From Nautilus pompilius (lineage: Eukaryota > Mollusca > Cephalopoda > Nautilida > Nautilidae): 64,000 bases of DNA. The position numbers and the translations under genes were made by a program. The notes below the pieces were generated by a model. The model was not told the origin of the DNA, did not search any database, and saw only the letters and a program-made list of their open reading frames with translations. The number at the start of each line of letters is the position of its first letter. Within the stretch, counting starts at the first letter, position 1. Shown in pieces: positions 33,924 through 46,629 of this stretch. The stretch lies in NCBI GenBank assembly GCA_018389105.1, contig JACATO010000121.1:627501-691500 (forward strand). The letters run 5' to 3'.

Positions 33924-36900
33924 AAAGACATTTACATCTATATAAAACTAAACTAAGCGATTTTATCTGGCGACGAAAAGGGGAAGTCAAAGGATCTAGC
34001 TTACAAAAATTGTATACGGCAATTTCGAGCGATTGATAAATAACATCCTTCAGAAGTAGAAACTTCAGTGCATGACTTTAGATGAAGACGCCGGTCCATT
34101 TATTGCTGTCACCTTAATCCGCCAGGTAGATTTTGGGCAGGAACAGAAAACTTTTTCAAAACTTGGAGAAAAGTATCTAAAAAGTTTTTAAAAGCTCACA
34201 CAATGTTTGGTTTCTATACTAATTTCTTAAACAATAATTTATATGCTCAAAACTTAACATAACTGGCTGGGATGTTAAACATTTTTTTTTTCTGTAATAC
34301 AAAAAAAAGAAAATTATGCTTTAGATAGTATTTATGGTTTCTTGCTCAATAACAGCGCCCCCGTGTTTTTGTATAGATAATCTTCACCTTAATCTGCATA
34401 AACTTCCGACGTTCTTCATTATTTGGTTTGTAAACAGCAGTCATCCTCACATCGAAAAAGCAAATTCACATACATGTAAATTTCTCGCCAATTGATGGCC
34501 AACAGAAGAAACCTATCCAAAAAAATTACCTGTCGTAGGCATATATAAAATCAGCCTCCACTGTGGCGCAACAGTGTTTCACTATTAAAACATTAATTAT
34601 CTAACTGCAGAAAATGGGCAGAGTCCGGCCGTACCATTAGTGGCGCGTAGTTTTAGACCGAGACGTCAGGCGGCGCTGCGCTTTAGCACGTCCGGTAATC
34701 CCGTTCTCCGTCCCGCGATCTGCGAAGGGCAGGCAGCATAGTAGGACACCGGAACAAGGAAGTGCGCTCGACTCGGAACCGGACTGGTAACAGACCATGG
34801 AAACCTGCTATACAATCCCAAAAATGGCCCGGACGAACGATCTCTCTTCAGAAAGATATGTATCTGTATTTTTGTCTTTAAAAAAAAAAAAAGGCCGGTG
34901 GGGGGAACTAAAATTCAAACCGCCCGGCCTCAGTCTTTGCTGTGCGCCCTCGAGAAGAATTTAACCCCTGCATTCTAGCAGCTTTAAAAACAGAGCAGGA
35001 ACGTGGCCGGGTAAGACAGAAAGACACACCCACCCTAACCCACGGCAATCTCGCTGTCCACACAAATATAGGCTAACGCGGTGTTTTTTCAGCTGTTAAA
35101 TTAAAAACTTTTTCTTAGCTTTCGATTTTTTTTTTCTTTATTGGTCTCGGCTCTACTCGTTCGCGGCCATCTACTTCTCAACTTGATATATCACATTTTT
35201 TTAAAGATATACTAGCCGCTCACTGAACGGCAGGTTTATTCGCGTAAATTCAGAACTCATTCTCCCGAGCTCATTGTTCTTACTCGCCGGGGCAATAAAT
35301 TCGGTAAACCAATAACATGTCCAGCCTCTGGGCTATGAGCGCGGAACTTCTGTCATAGAGAACTAGGAGAGTAAGCGATGGAATCAGCATTTTAACAAAG
35401 CATCAGGTCACGTGCTCGACGGAGACATACAGCTCCTGCTTTCGCGGGTGAGCGCTGCCCGAATGAAGGGAGAAAGTTTTCGCCCCTATTAAGACGAAAT
35501 GTCTCACAGAAGCGAGAAAACAGTGTCTTCCTTTGCCGTTTCGGAGTGATGACGTTCGGCCAGAAGACGGCTCCTGGTGTCCGGGCAGCCTGTTTCTCGG
35601 TGGGCGGCGAGAGGTGATTGCGTGTAGAGCGAGTCTTGATGGCGCACGTCAGCCACCTTGAAGCCGATTACCTGATCACAAATGTCAGAGCATCTAGGAG
35701 AAAGGAAGCGATGCGGGCGTCTCTCACGGGCCGAGGGTTGTGTGGCGCCAACCCACGGAGCAGATAGAACTGCTCCGCAATGGCCGGGTCGTGGGGGGTG
35801 AGAGGTGAGAGGCAGGCGCCCGGATGTTGCTCCGTCGAAAAAAATATACCTTGTAATCTCACGAGCTACCAACCGTGACCGCTTGTAACCATACCCACTC
35901 ACCCTCCACTCGTCCCTACTGTATGGCTCTCGCTGACATTTTAAAACAAATCTGATAATCTATTTACTATTGTGTGTCGGCGTACACCGGTAATGTTTAC
36001 TATACTAACGGCGTTCGGAACGTCATCGGATTGTCTTCTTCACTAAGAACCAGTGATGTTCGTGATGGAGCGGGGACAGACGATCGAAGCTACCTACGCC
36101 TGTTCGGTACGCCATCTGGTGGTAATTATGTATTAATCAATGTTTCAAATTCTCCTTAAAGGGGAAGGTTTTTTTTTTTAAAGTTATCGTATTCCCACGA
36201 CAAAATATAAATCTCTGAATATACCCGAAGTAAAATGCATACATAAGTAAAAGCAGGCTTTGAACACCAACTGTTACTTACTTTGATCCTAAACAATTTC
36301 CGTTCTTCTATAAAGTTCAGCGGATGTAGTAGCTTCAGACCCTGCGGACTCAAATCGAGGCTTCAGTTCGCGAACGTAAAGGTGAGGTACCCGCCTCTGT
36401 CGGTGGAGCGCGTCCGCGACGACATGGAAACAAAAGATTCCGAAACTAAGCAAGAATTTTAATACAAATTAAAGTATCGTTGGCTGTAGCTTGAGCTAAA
36501 GATAGAACACTCGCTGGTTTGTCGACAATCATCGACTCCTTTATCGATCACCGGCATTCCTCTAATTTAAATTCGATTTCTCGAACAACCAACCGCTCAT
36601 TTAGTGCAAGCTTCTACTTCGTCGAACCACCCCCCCCCCCCGTCGGTTCCGTGAAAGAGTGAAACAAATTCCTTCCCAGTTTGTTCTTGTAATCACCCGT
36701 TTACATCCTTATCGTCTAGCCAGAAATTTCTTCGAAGACATTCATACCCTGACAAGACGCGTCTTTTCTCCCTCTTTGGACAAATTCTGACTTCAAGCAG
36801 CGAGCGGCACAGACGAATAATACATTTACCTGCGATCGAAACGGGTCCATTAGTTTGCATTGGTACTCTGGCAGGAAGTGTCATTCAGTTTACCTTTTAT

Positions 36901-37089
36901 AATAAACAATGCCGATATCTGAACGGTTATCGATGTAACTCTACTTGTCAGTATGATGTATGTATATATACATACTAATGATTTTAAGTTACGGATATAT
37001 ATTTAGATCTCTCTCTCTGTATGAAAGCAAATAATATTTACAATATTTTAAACAAAGAAAAATTGAAAATTTTCGCATAGTTTCTACGT
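33924..37089. other. Non-coding stretch
   Basis: CpG-richer patches lie at 34,620-34,850 and 35,400-36,110 (a 132-codon unrecognised minus-strand frame at 35,504-35,902). Also present: an A-run near 34,880 and a C10 run near 36,631. No supported gene. Confidence 0.4.
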
Positions 37090-37090
37090 A

Positions 37091-37124
<34 letters not shown>

Positions 37125-37155
37125 TAATAATAATAATATAATAATAATAATAATA
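37090..37155. repeat. (AAT)n microsatellite
   Basis: AAT triplets with three phase slips. Confidence 0.95.
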
Positions 37156-37562
37156 CCGATAAAAGTTTCTATTCTAAAATATACAGAAATAACTGACTAA
37201 AAATGTAGAAAATGCCACATTTCCTACGATAAATTTTACCTAGAGCCCGTCACACAGACATGTCTGGATGTATCAGGTGAGGTGACCGAAACTTTACCTA
37301 ACGGAAGCACGATGTCACACTTTACCTCTAACAATGCGCTATTTTACCTGAGTGCTTATCGCCATCTCTTCCCCTAATAACAGCGGTTGCGTAAATAACG
37401 AATGGAACAAAAGATGACCAGCTAAAACTACTCAATCGACTTTATCCTAAACTTGCGTTTGTAAAACAGAGAAGGTGGAAGTTTCTGGTGGCTAAGTTGG
37501 GCAGATTTTTTAAAAGAACGAGGGCACGCTAAAAGAAGGAGAGAAGCCCGTCTAGAACTTAC

Positions 37563-37680
37563 CTGAAGAACTGCTGAAGGCCAGTCAAGCCGGGAAAGCC
37601 GTAAAGATAGCGGTCTTTCGTATCGCGGAAAGATTCCTTCTCGCAGCTTCAGCGCTGCGATCGGATACCGACCAGGAAAG
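37563..37680 (-). other. Possible non-coding first exon
   Basis: On the minus strand TTCTTCAG|GTAAGTTCT (exon end at 37,563) is a perfect consensus splice donor. About 145 bp upstream is TATA-like CGTATATTAG (complement of 37,703-37,712), which would place a start near 37,675-37,680. The stretch between is GC-richer than its flanks and has no ATG, so it would be a 5' untranslated exon. No downstream exon was identified. The call rests on one good donor and a weak TATA match. Confidence 0.25.
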
Positions 37681-37719
37681 AGAGCGGTCGGAGACCACAA
37701 CTCTAATATACGTTTTGAG

Positions 37720-38966
37720 GGGGATTCTTAGCCTGACTATTGATTGATCAACGGAAAACCGCCGCTTATAAAGGACATGTCTCTTTTGCTATATCATCCT
37801 AATTTCCGCTTCGCCTTCTAATGAGATCTCGTAAAATTTTATGCAAAGAGGTATTGATAGGTTATCAATTTTCCTTACTGCAACAAGCGCATTTAATTCG
37901 ATTTATTTCCTTTTCCTTCTTTTCACCCGAGACTTTAACTCTTATCTTCAGCATGATGGCGGAAGTACCCAATTTTCAATAATAGACGATCGATGAACGG
38001 CGCGAGCGAGTGGAGGACATATCAGTTCTCCTCCACCTCCCCCGACTGTCCGCTGTACCCGCTCGACTTAACGTATAGGTGTCGCTGCTGTACCTGGGTG
38101 TGTAGTAGTTTACCAGACCGCGTCACCTGTGTGAGTAGGTCGCAGAGATAGTAGCCTTTACATCTATTTTAGGAAAGTATATATTATTAATATTTCAGTC
38201 GCAAAGGCGACTGGGGACAAAAAGATAGTCAGAGCAGAAGAAACTTCCGTATAAACCTTTATTCTTCCTCTTCTTGCTTTCCGAACTTGGCAGGTATTTT
38301 CAGAGTGGCGACTGACCTCGCTCCCCTGATAACAGAGGTTCGATCCGAGATCGCCATATAATTTGTTTATATTTAAAAGGCAAACGAAACAACAGCTGGC
38401 ATCGAACAAATGGAAGACAATAAATAAACGTCTTGCAGTTACTATCTGTTTTTCCGAATTAAATCCAGCATAACGTTTACGGAAAATAGATGTTATGAAG
38501 AATGCCAGAGGGTTGTGGAGACAATTCTGGGGAGAAAGCATAGAGCCGTAGTTATCCGCTCGGGGGCGTTACCTATCCTGCGCCACGAAAGGCCCGGAAA
38601 TTCCAACAGAAAAAAAGAAATTTTATTTTTAGATGTGGAAGGAAACCAGGGAGACCAGAGGGAAGCCCTCACTGGTCAAGGAAATAATTTTTATTAAAAA
38701 CTGAAGGGGGCGCCTCCCTCCAAGCGAGAATGGAGCTCGCGACCTCAGCGGCCGCCATTCCTCAGATAGTTGTTCGCTCGCAGGTTCTTTTGTTTGGTTT
38801 GATTTTACCATTTTGAAATTAAAAATTAGCTCCCAGGAATGAGGGCGCTGCTAGAAGAACAAAGGATAAGGGGTTTTGTGTAAGTGTCTCCTGTCTAGAA
38901 GAATTAGTCTTTACAGTTAGGTTTGCTTTGATTTATGTATCTTCAACGTACAAGTCACATCACACA

Positions 38967-38967
<1 letters not shown>
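37720..38967. other. Non-coding stretch
   Basis: A 125-codon minus-strand frame (38,164-38,541) is not recognised. Nothing else was supported. Confidence 0.4.
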
Positions 38968-39001
<34 letters not shown>

Positions 39002-39002
39002 C
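38968..39002. repeat. (CT)n microsatellite
   Basis: CT dinucleotides with one TTT interruption. Confidence 0.93.
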
Positions 39003-39447
39003 CGGTGAACACGTGACTACTAAAGAAGAAGAAAATAAATAAATATCCTTATTTCTCTCCAGAAAAAGATCGCGGTTTTTTATGCTTAAAAAAAGCTATG
39101 ATTTATTTGTTAACCATTAGAAAATATCTTGAAATTTTTCCGACAACATCTTATTTTCATTTACAAATAAACTTAACTGTTTGAAATGTTTCAGATAGAC
39201 TAAATTAAAGTGTTCTAAATGATTTAATTGTTATTTCTAATACTTTCAATCTAGAAATTTAAAATCTGAAATATATTAATATTTTTACACGATTCAACAT
39301 AATTGTGTTTTAATTTTCAATTATTTTAAAGAATAAAAAATAGATGAGCATGTGCGTCTTTAATTTGAACACTTTTAATTTCACAATTTTTTACGTTCAT
39401 TTAATGTATTTTTATCTTATAAATTTTACCCACACAAGAGAGATAGA
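39003..39447. other. AT-rich non-coding stretch
   Basis: Very AT-rich; nothing recognised. Confidence 0.5.
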
Positions 39448-40452
39448 GAGCTATGACGTCGGTAATAGAGAGAGATATGACGTCGGTAATAGAGAGACTA
39501 TGACGTCATACTAGAGAGAGATATGACGTCGTAGAGAGAGAGATATGACGTCGGTATAGAGAGAGCTATGACTTACTAAGAAGAGATATGACGTCGGTAC
39601 TAGAGAGAGATATGACGTCGATAATAGAGAGAGATATGACGTCGGTACTAGAGAGAGATATGACGTCGGTACTAGAGAGAGATATGACGTCGGTAATAGA
39701 GAGAGATATGACGTCGGTACTAGAGAGATATGACGTCGGTAATAGAGAGAGATATAACGTCAGTGCTAGAGAGAGATATGACGTCAGTACTAGAGAGAGA
39801 TATGACGTCAGTACTAGAGAGAGCTATGACGTCAGTACTAGAGAGAGCTATGACGTCAGTACTAGAGAGAGATATGACGTCGATACTAGAGAGAGCTATG
39901 ACGTCGGTAATAGAGAGAGATATGACGTTAGTACTAGAGAGAGATATGACGTCGGTAATAGAGAGAGATATGACGTCGGTAATAGAGAGAGCTATGACGT
40001 CAGTACTAGAGAGAGATATGACGTCGGTACTAGAGAGAGATATGACGTCGATAATAGAGAGAGATATGACGTCGGTACTAGAGAGAGATATGACGTCGGT
40101 ACTAGAGAGAGATATGACGTCGGTAATAGAGAGAGATATGACGTCGGTACTAGAGAGATATGACGTCGGTAATAGAGAGAGATATGACGTCAGTGCTAGA
40201 GAGAGATATGACGTCAGTACTAGAGAGAGATATGACGTCAGTACTAGAGAGAGCTATGACGTCAGTACTAGAGAGAGCTATGACGTCAGTACTAGAGAGA
40301 GATATGACGTCGATACTAGAGAGAGCTATGACGTCGGTACTAAAGAGAGCTATGACGTCGGTACTAGACAGAGAGCTTGACGTCGGTACTAGAGAGAGCT
40401 ATGACGTCAGTACTAGAGAGAGATATGACGTCGGTACTAGAGAGAGAGAGAG
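39448..40452. repeat. 24-bp minisatellite with GACGTC core, about 42 copies
   Basis: The unit is TATGACGTCGGTACTAGAGA plus GAGA (24 bp), with occasional 22-bp copies. About a dozen units carry the full palindrome TGACGTCA (consensus cAMP-response element). The others carry TGACGTCG. A block of at least 320 bp is repeated with a 430-bp offset (39,588 and 40,018; 39,730 and 40,160), i.e. 17 units of 24 plus one of 22. Since 24 is a multiple of three, frames of 191-216 codons stay open with an 8-residue repeat such as MTSVLERD. I see no evidence that they are translated. Confidence 0.95.
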
Positions 40453-40839
40453 AGAGGGGGTTATATGGCTGAGTAGAGATATTCGGAAAAGCCATTAGTC
40501 TGTAGTTATAAAATAATGGATTTCGAGGCACCATTTGGCGTAAAGATAGCTGACCACGACACGAACCAGAACTTCAACGGGTGTGAACCGATTTTCTTCC
40601 AGACATTAAGCCTCCCAGCTTCGCCCATGGCTCCAGACAATGTCCGTAAATCAAGCATGACATGTTCTGCTAGCTTCTTAATCAGCCTTAACTACCGCTA
40701 GGCTGACATTTCTCTCTTCGCCATGTTTTTTTTTTCTTTCACATTTCATAACACATCAAATATTTTCCTTAGGCTTTTCTCTTTTTTGAAAATGTATCGT
40801 ATTTCATGATAAAGAACACTTTATATCCTGAGGCGCGAG
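40453..40839. other. Non-coding stretch after the array
   Basis: A 61-codon plus-strand frame (40,516-40,701) has no recognisable family. Nothing else was seen. Confidence 0.4.
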
Positions 40840-41030
40840 TTCTCCACCTGTGCAGATTATCCAGCAACCTTGGCGAATTCTGAAGACTATGGACTACTCT
40901 TCCAGAAACATCCCACAAGTGTTCGATCGCGGATAGACTCAGCGACGTTGTAACCGGTGTGCATGAAGTTTGGCCAATAACGAAACGCATTGTCTTCTTA
41001 ATAAACGACTCCAGCGCCATAACTTTGTAT
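40840..41030 (-). mobile_element. Tc1-like transposase C-terminal relic
   Basis: The minus-strand translation contains LSLSAIEHLWDVSGRVVHSL followed by NSPRLLDNLHRW. This is the SPDLxPIEHLWDxxGRRV block holding the third catalytic residue, plus the usual C-terminal helix. The Glu of IEH is kept. Farther upstream (to about 41,270) the frame continues without clear family motifs, so I stop the call here. Only the end of the gene is present. Confidence 0.75.
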
Positions 41031-41785
41031 AGAAGGTATTATAATCAGCTGGCAGCCTCTGCCCCGCTTCTGTTAGCGTAATCTTCGTGCATCCAAATCT
41101 TCCGGTCGAACAGGGAAGTGCGCTAAAGATCGATTCCATTAATGGCGGCCTAACCTGCACGTACCGTACGAGAATCGGACAATTTCGCTGAACAGGCCAT
41201 GGAATATATTCACGCGAGAATTCATTTCTATAACTGTGATATTCTTGAAGTTTTTCACCGGGGAAAGTCAACTATCCTCAACTTTCTATGCACATGGAGA
41301 TTTTTCGTCAGACGGAACTGTTTAGAAAGAGGTCAAGCGGGAAGACAATTCTCTGTACCGATCTTTAATTGAGTTTTAAAAGTCAAAAGCTTCTCGAGGT
41401 ATCAGTTTCGCTCCAGGCGACTGAAACCAGGGTTAAGTTGTGCATAATTATTGTCCGCCACTTAAAAACAGGAATCATATTTTTAAAACAAATAATTACA
41501 TACTTTTTAAAAAAAAAACAGTCTGTACACACGGAGTCAAGGATAACAACTCTTTATGCATTTTCACTAGAAGTTTAGATACTGTGAGAAAATGCGCCAT
41601 AATTCTACCCCCAAAATACTGGCGACACCATCAAGGTTTAATCTAATTATCTCCGATAGATTTCTCTTCGTAAACCACCTGACACACACACACACACCTA
41701 TGGCTTTGGGATCGCTCACATAATGATGCTTCTCCTCAAATTTCATTATAATTGTTAGATTTTAAATAGTTCAACCAAATCATTG
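41031..41785. other. Non-coding stretch
   Basis: Contains a short (CA)n run near 41,684. The minus-strand frame to 41,271 may be further Tc1 sequence but is not readable as such. Confidence 0.4.
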
Positions 41786-42070
41786 CGAAGGGTTACAGCG
41801 AATTCCGGTGAGGCAGGGTTAGGGTTCGATTCTCTGTCGCGACCCGACTCGACTTTTCGTAGCCACCTCACTAATCCAGTTTGGTTTTTTGTTTCCCCGC
41901 GTCCAAAAATGAGGGGTTCCGGTAGAGATTTCCGCAGAACAGGAATCGTTCTTTGGCAAGCGGATAACCACTCGGCGACGCTTTCTTTCACCAGAGTTGT
42001 GCCCCTTGTAGACGGGTTATCTCCACTGTACCACGCGACAATGGAGGAAGGTAATCCCTCCACCGGCGAA
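41786..42070. repeat. SINE-like pieces in opposite orientation
   Basis: On the plus strand, GGGTTCGATTC (41,822-41,832) is a B box followed 12 bp later by CGACTCGAC (41,845), matching the CGACTCGGC of the elements at 781 and 59,139. On the minus strand, GTCGCCGAGTGGTTATCCGC (complement of 41,960-41,979) is a strong A box of tRNA-Ser type. Two decayed elements facing each other is the simplest reading. Confidence 0.45.
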
Positions 42071-42904
42071 TTGTATTACAGCGCGAATGCCCCTCCTGGT
42101 TTGTTCTATAGCTGCTGTTAGGAATCTTGCCCGATTCTTTTAATACGCAACAACAAGAAAGTCAAAGAGCAAGGGACAAAGTTCAGAACAGTAATTACGG
42201 ATGCAACTTTTGACAACTGCACGAGTGTCGCTCCTGCTAGAAGAGGTTGTTAGAAAGAAAATGATGAACATCAAAAACCCGTAAGTTGTCATTTTTGGAG
42301 GATCTGCTTAAGCCTGAGTTATTAAGCGGCTTCCTTCAGACCCTACAGGAGTGGTTTCGCAATTCTGGATATCAATGTTAAGGTGAATCAGAAAACAGAA
42401 AAATACACTGACTCATGCGACCTCTACTTTGCTCAAGCATCAAAAGTTAAGGGTCAATTTACAGAGATAAACAACAGGTGAGAGGCACGATTATTTCTGA
42501 AAAGGGAGAAAAAAAATGATTTTATTTTTATTTTTCCGAAAACATTTCTAATACCGAACACACTGCGTTCTTTGAAATTCTCTATACTGTGCGGTTTTGA
42601 TATCGTACAAGTGAAGTACTGATTAAGCCGTTGGCAGATATGCAGTCTTCAGTGATGGAATTGCTACTCTCTCGACCTGAGCAAGAAAGCTGCTCTATTT
42701 AAAACGTAATTTGAACTATAAGCAAAATAAAATAATTTTCTTTTATCTAAACAAATTATCAGGTAAATATTTTTTTTAAAAAAATGCTCGTAAATGGAAT
42801 GTCAGTAAGATTCTCATAACGGGCTTTTCCCGAAGAGTAGTTTTCTTGGTAGCAACAAGTTGTTTTGCTCAAACGTAAAGTTTGAAGCAATTCCGACTGT
42901 CAGG
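42071..42904. other. Non-coding stretch
   Basis: No gene or repeat recognised. Confidence 0.45.
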
Positions 42905-44070
42905 TAGAGAGAGAGAGAGAGAGAGAGGGCGTCAGTATAGAGAGAATGAAACAGAGATATATATGACCTCAGTTGAGAGAGAGAGAGGGAGGGAGAGACA
43001 GAGAGAGAGAGAAAGAGAGAGAGATATGGCGTCAGTATATCAGTATATAGAGATATGACGTCAGTATATATATAGAGAGAGATGGCGTCAGTGTATATAT
43101 AGAGAGAGATGAGGTCAGAGAGAGATATGACGTCAGTATATATATAGAGAGATGACGTCAGTAGATAGAGAGAGAGAGAAGATATGAGGTCAGAGATATG
43201 GCGTCAGTATATATATAGAGAGAATACGTGAGTATATATAAAGAGAGATGACGTCAGTATATATATAGAGAGATATGAGGTCAGAGAGAGATATGACGTC
43301 AGTATATATATATATAGAGAGAGATGACGTCAGTAGATAGAGAGAGAGAGATATGAGGTCAGAGAGAGATATGACGTCAGTATATATATAGAGAGAGATG
43401 ACGTCAGTATATTTATAGAGAGATATGACGTTAGTATATTTATAGAGAGATATGAGGTCAGAGAGAGATATGACGTCAGTATATATAGAGAGATATGACG
43501 TTAGTATATTTATAGAGAGATATGAGGTCAGAGAGAGATATGACGTCAGTATATATATAGAGAGAGATGACGTTAGTATATTTATAGAGAGATATGAGGT
43601 CAGAGAGAGATATGACGTCAGTATATATATATAGAGAGAGATGAGGTCAGAGAGAGATATGACGTCAGTATATATATAGAGAGAGATGACGTCAGTATAT
43701 ATAGAGAGAGAGATGACGTCAGTAGATAGAGAGAGATATGAGGTCAGAGAGAGATATGACGTCAGTATATATATAGAGAGAGATGACGTCAGCATATTTA
43801 TAGAGAGAGATGACGTCAGTATATATAGAGATATATGACGTTAGTATATTTATAGAGAGATATGAGGTCAGAGAGAGATATGACGTCAGTATATATATAT
43901 AGAGAGAGATGAGGTCAGAGAGAGATATGACGTCAGTATATATAGAGAGAGATATGAGGTCAGAGAGATATGACGTCAGTATATATATATAGAGAGAGAT
44001 GACGTCAGTATATATATATATATATGAGAGAGATGAGGTCAGAGAGAGATATGACGTTAGTATAGACAGA
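42905..44070. repeat. Complex TGACGTCAGTATATA/GAGA tandem array
   Basis: Units of roughly 20-47 bp combine (G)ATGACGTCAGTATATATA, short GA runs and GATGAGGTCAGAGAGAG. I count about 21 exact TGACGTCA palindromes. Units with TGACGTTAG or GGCGTCAG are variants. AGGTCA, a nuclear-receptor half site, recurs in the alternating unit. TA tract length varies from copy to copy. The first 70 bp match 7028-7095. Long minus-strand frames (for example 43,190-43,795) are produced by the repeat. Confidence 0.93.
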
Positions 44071-45804
44071 GAGAGAGAACACAACTCTAGAACCACTTAT
44101 CAAGGTAGAATTTTCACAGTGATAATCTCTTCGCATGTTTGTCCCTGAAGCCACGCTGCGGTCTAAATCCAAGTGAGAAGAATAAAGCCGTCGAAACAAC
44201 TACCTGCGTCCAGAAATCCGATCGAAAGATTCGATCTGAAAGACACCATCTGCGTATCAAGACCGAATCTTTAAAAAACAGATTTAACTACAAACCTTAT
44301 TACGAACAGATTCGACACATCTCAGAATGTTTATTAAGCATTTGAAAACATTGCTACAACACTCCAGCCCCGTCAGGTTTCGACAAAAAACCATATTTGC
44401 TCGAAACGTGTTTTTTTTTTTTTTTTTTTTACGAGATGCGTTCGTATTTATGCACGTGATTAAGTCGCTGTAAAACAAACGACAATAAAAATGAGTGCTA
44501 GCCCGGGGCCGTTTTTGTTTCGTGGTGAGCGATAGCTGTTTGTCTGATTGTTTGGCTCACAACGAGTCATCCATTTATTTACATTTCTAATATTTAATCG
44601 AAGATTTCTGAAAACAGGTCGATTAGTATTCATCGGAAGCTGAATGCTTATTAGTTAGCGTGTATCCGGAAGTAAAGGCAATGCCCCGGGGACTCGAATT
44701 ATCTGGCTAATTATCGTGAAATCATCCTCTTGAAAAACTCTTTCTACATAAAGCAAGGCCACTTGAAAGGCGGAAGCTGAGAAGAAGGTGTCCATGGGAT
44801 CCAGATCACTTCAAGAATAAATATGATGCGACCATTCTAAAGGTGCATAAGTTGAGGAATTTTGGCAAAAAAAAATCAGTTTGATAAAATTTCTTAGAGT
44901 GTCTTTTCATAATCTTTCCTCTGACGCCAGAATCGTGTACTGTAATTGAATTTAAAAAAAAATTAATTATTAATTTTTTCCGATTTCCATTTTTGATCAG
45001 ATTTGTTAGTTTACCATCGATTTAATGTAGCAAAATAAATAGATTTTTCCGCAGATGTTCGAGTCAACTGGAGAACTTCGTTTTTGTTCACCTTCTTGCA
45101 TTCAGTGACTGAATGTTGTGGATCCTAGAATTTTCTTTGTTCTGGAGTTTTGTCGGGTTAACGTTTTTTTTTTTGTTGTAGTGTAATATTAAACCCTCGA
45201 CCGTAAAACATTAACACGGCCGTCAAGGACAGTCTTGGTTTTTGTTAAATCGCATTGTTTGATAAATGATATCAACGCTCGCCAGCTGCGGGCAATAAAC
45301 AAAAAACAAGAGGCTACAGGAATTTTATTTAAAATGTGCCCACATCAGTAGAGGTCAAACTATTGCTGAATAATGCTGCCAGTACAACTCAATCAGTACC
45401 TTTTTACTTGTTTTTAGACATCCAACGCATGCACTTTTAACCGATATCTGTTTAGTATCGAATTAGCCATTATTTATATTCAAGACGATTCTTGTTATGG
45501 CGCATAAGCAGTATTGTTTTCAAGCAATTCTTTGTTGATCCAGCATAAGTAAGGTCGATTCTGCTTGTGGTATAAAATTAGCATTGTAATTTTCACTATA
45601 TATAGTCTTAGATCTAGCATTATTTGGAAACTTGTAAAGCTTTGAAGAGATTCTTCACAGTGTTCAATTGATTCTCACTGTATTTAAAATGATGCTTGCT
45701 TATCTTGTCGAACCTTGTTTCAGGTTGATTGTTACTCACACATCTTGAGCTTATTCTTCTTTACAGTGGCTATTTTAGTAGATAATGTTTTTTTTTTTTT
45801 TAGA
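44071..45804. other. Non-coding stretch
   Basis: Contains a T20 run at 44,411-44,430 and other A/T runs. No gene recognised. Confidence 0.45.
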
Positions 45805-46560
45805 AAAGAAAAATGTAGTATAAATTAGCGATAGAAGAAGCATCAAGTGAGGCTAAAGTGGCGTAACTGAAGAGCACCATCATTAGGGAACTGACAAATT
45901 CCGAGAAAACATCTTGTTAAAAAGTTACATAAGATTACAGGAATAAAAAAACTTTAGCAAGTTAGCTTTTGGTTGTAGATAAGTTGGTACGATACCATTT
46001 TTAGGTAGCAGAATCAAGGTTGAAGAATTTAATTGAAAAGAAAACTGAAAAAATATTCTTTGCATAGATGAAGGAAAATCTGAATTGTTTGGAAACAGTT
46101 CGTGGCACCTATTTTTCGGAAAGGAAAAAAATAATCAGTATGACAAGGAATGTACTATAACAGTTTCATTTAATTATGATGGCGAATCCACCAAGGTCTA
46201 GGATGGATCTTAAGGATAATCTAGTTAATCTTCAGGGTAACATATCAACAGAGACATGCAGTGCCAACCAGTTGTAGACACATTTAGTCCATTCTCATTA
46301 AGCAACACGACAATGATCCCAAGGATGTAGCTAATGTGATGATGGATCCTTACTGAATATGCTTGTTCAATGTTCAGATTTGAATAAAATAAAAGTTGTA
46401 TGACACTATGGGTTTACCTGAGAGATGTTCAAGGCACTTTTTGTTTTAGAAAATTTGGAAGTAGAGTGAGTTAATTAAACTTTTCTAATTTCCCGATGTA
46501 TTCGTCTAATACAAGATAATAATACATAAAAATCACATAACGACACATCTGGAATAAAGG
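45805..46560 (+). mobile_element. Tc1-like transposase relic
   Basis: ILCIDEGKSELFGNSSWHLF (about 46,055-46,115) matches the ILFSDESKFELFG..R block with the first catalytic Asp. TITVSFNYDGES follows, as TVKHGGGS does in the family. RDMQCQPVVDTFSPF and a DNDPKDVANVM-like stretch match the second-Asp region. The tail NLEVE and SRCIRLIQ match ELEQFCKEEW and SRCAKLV. The pieces are scattered over frames with many stops, so the copy is old. The N-terminal DNA-binding part (45,805-46,050) is barely readable. Confidence 0.7.
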
Positions 46561-46629
46561 AAGTGTGATTATGTACTTCTCATCCTATCTTCACCAGGAT
46601 TTCAGTTGTCACGTTGGATTAGACGGGCG

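Noticed and set aside
43190-44096. Long minus-strand frames rich in Leu, Ser, Tyr and Ile
   Set aside because: Produced by the TGACGTCAGTATATA/GAGA array; not coding in character.
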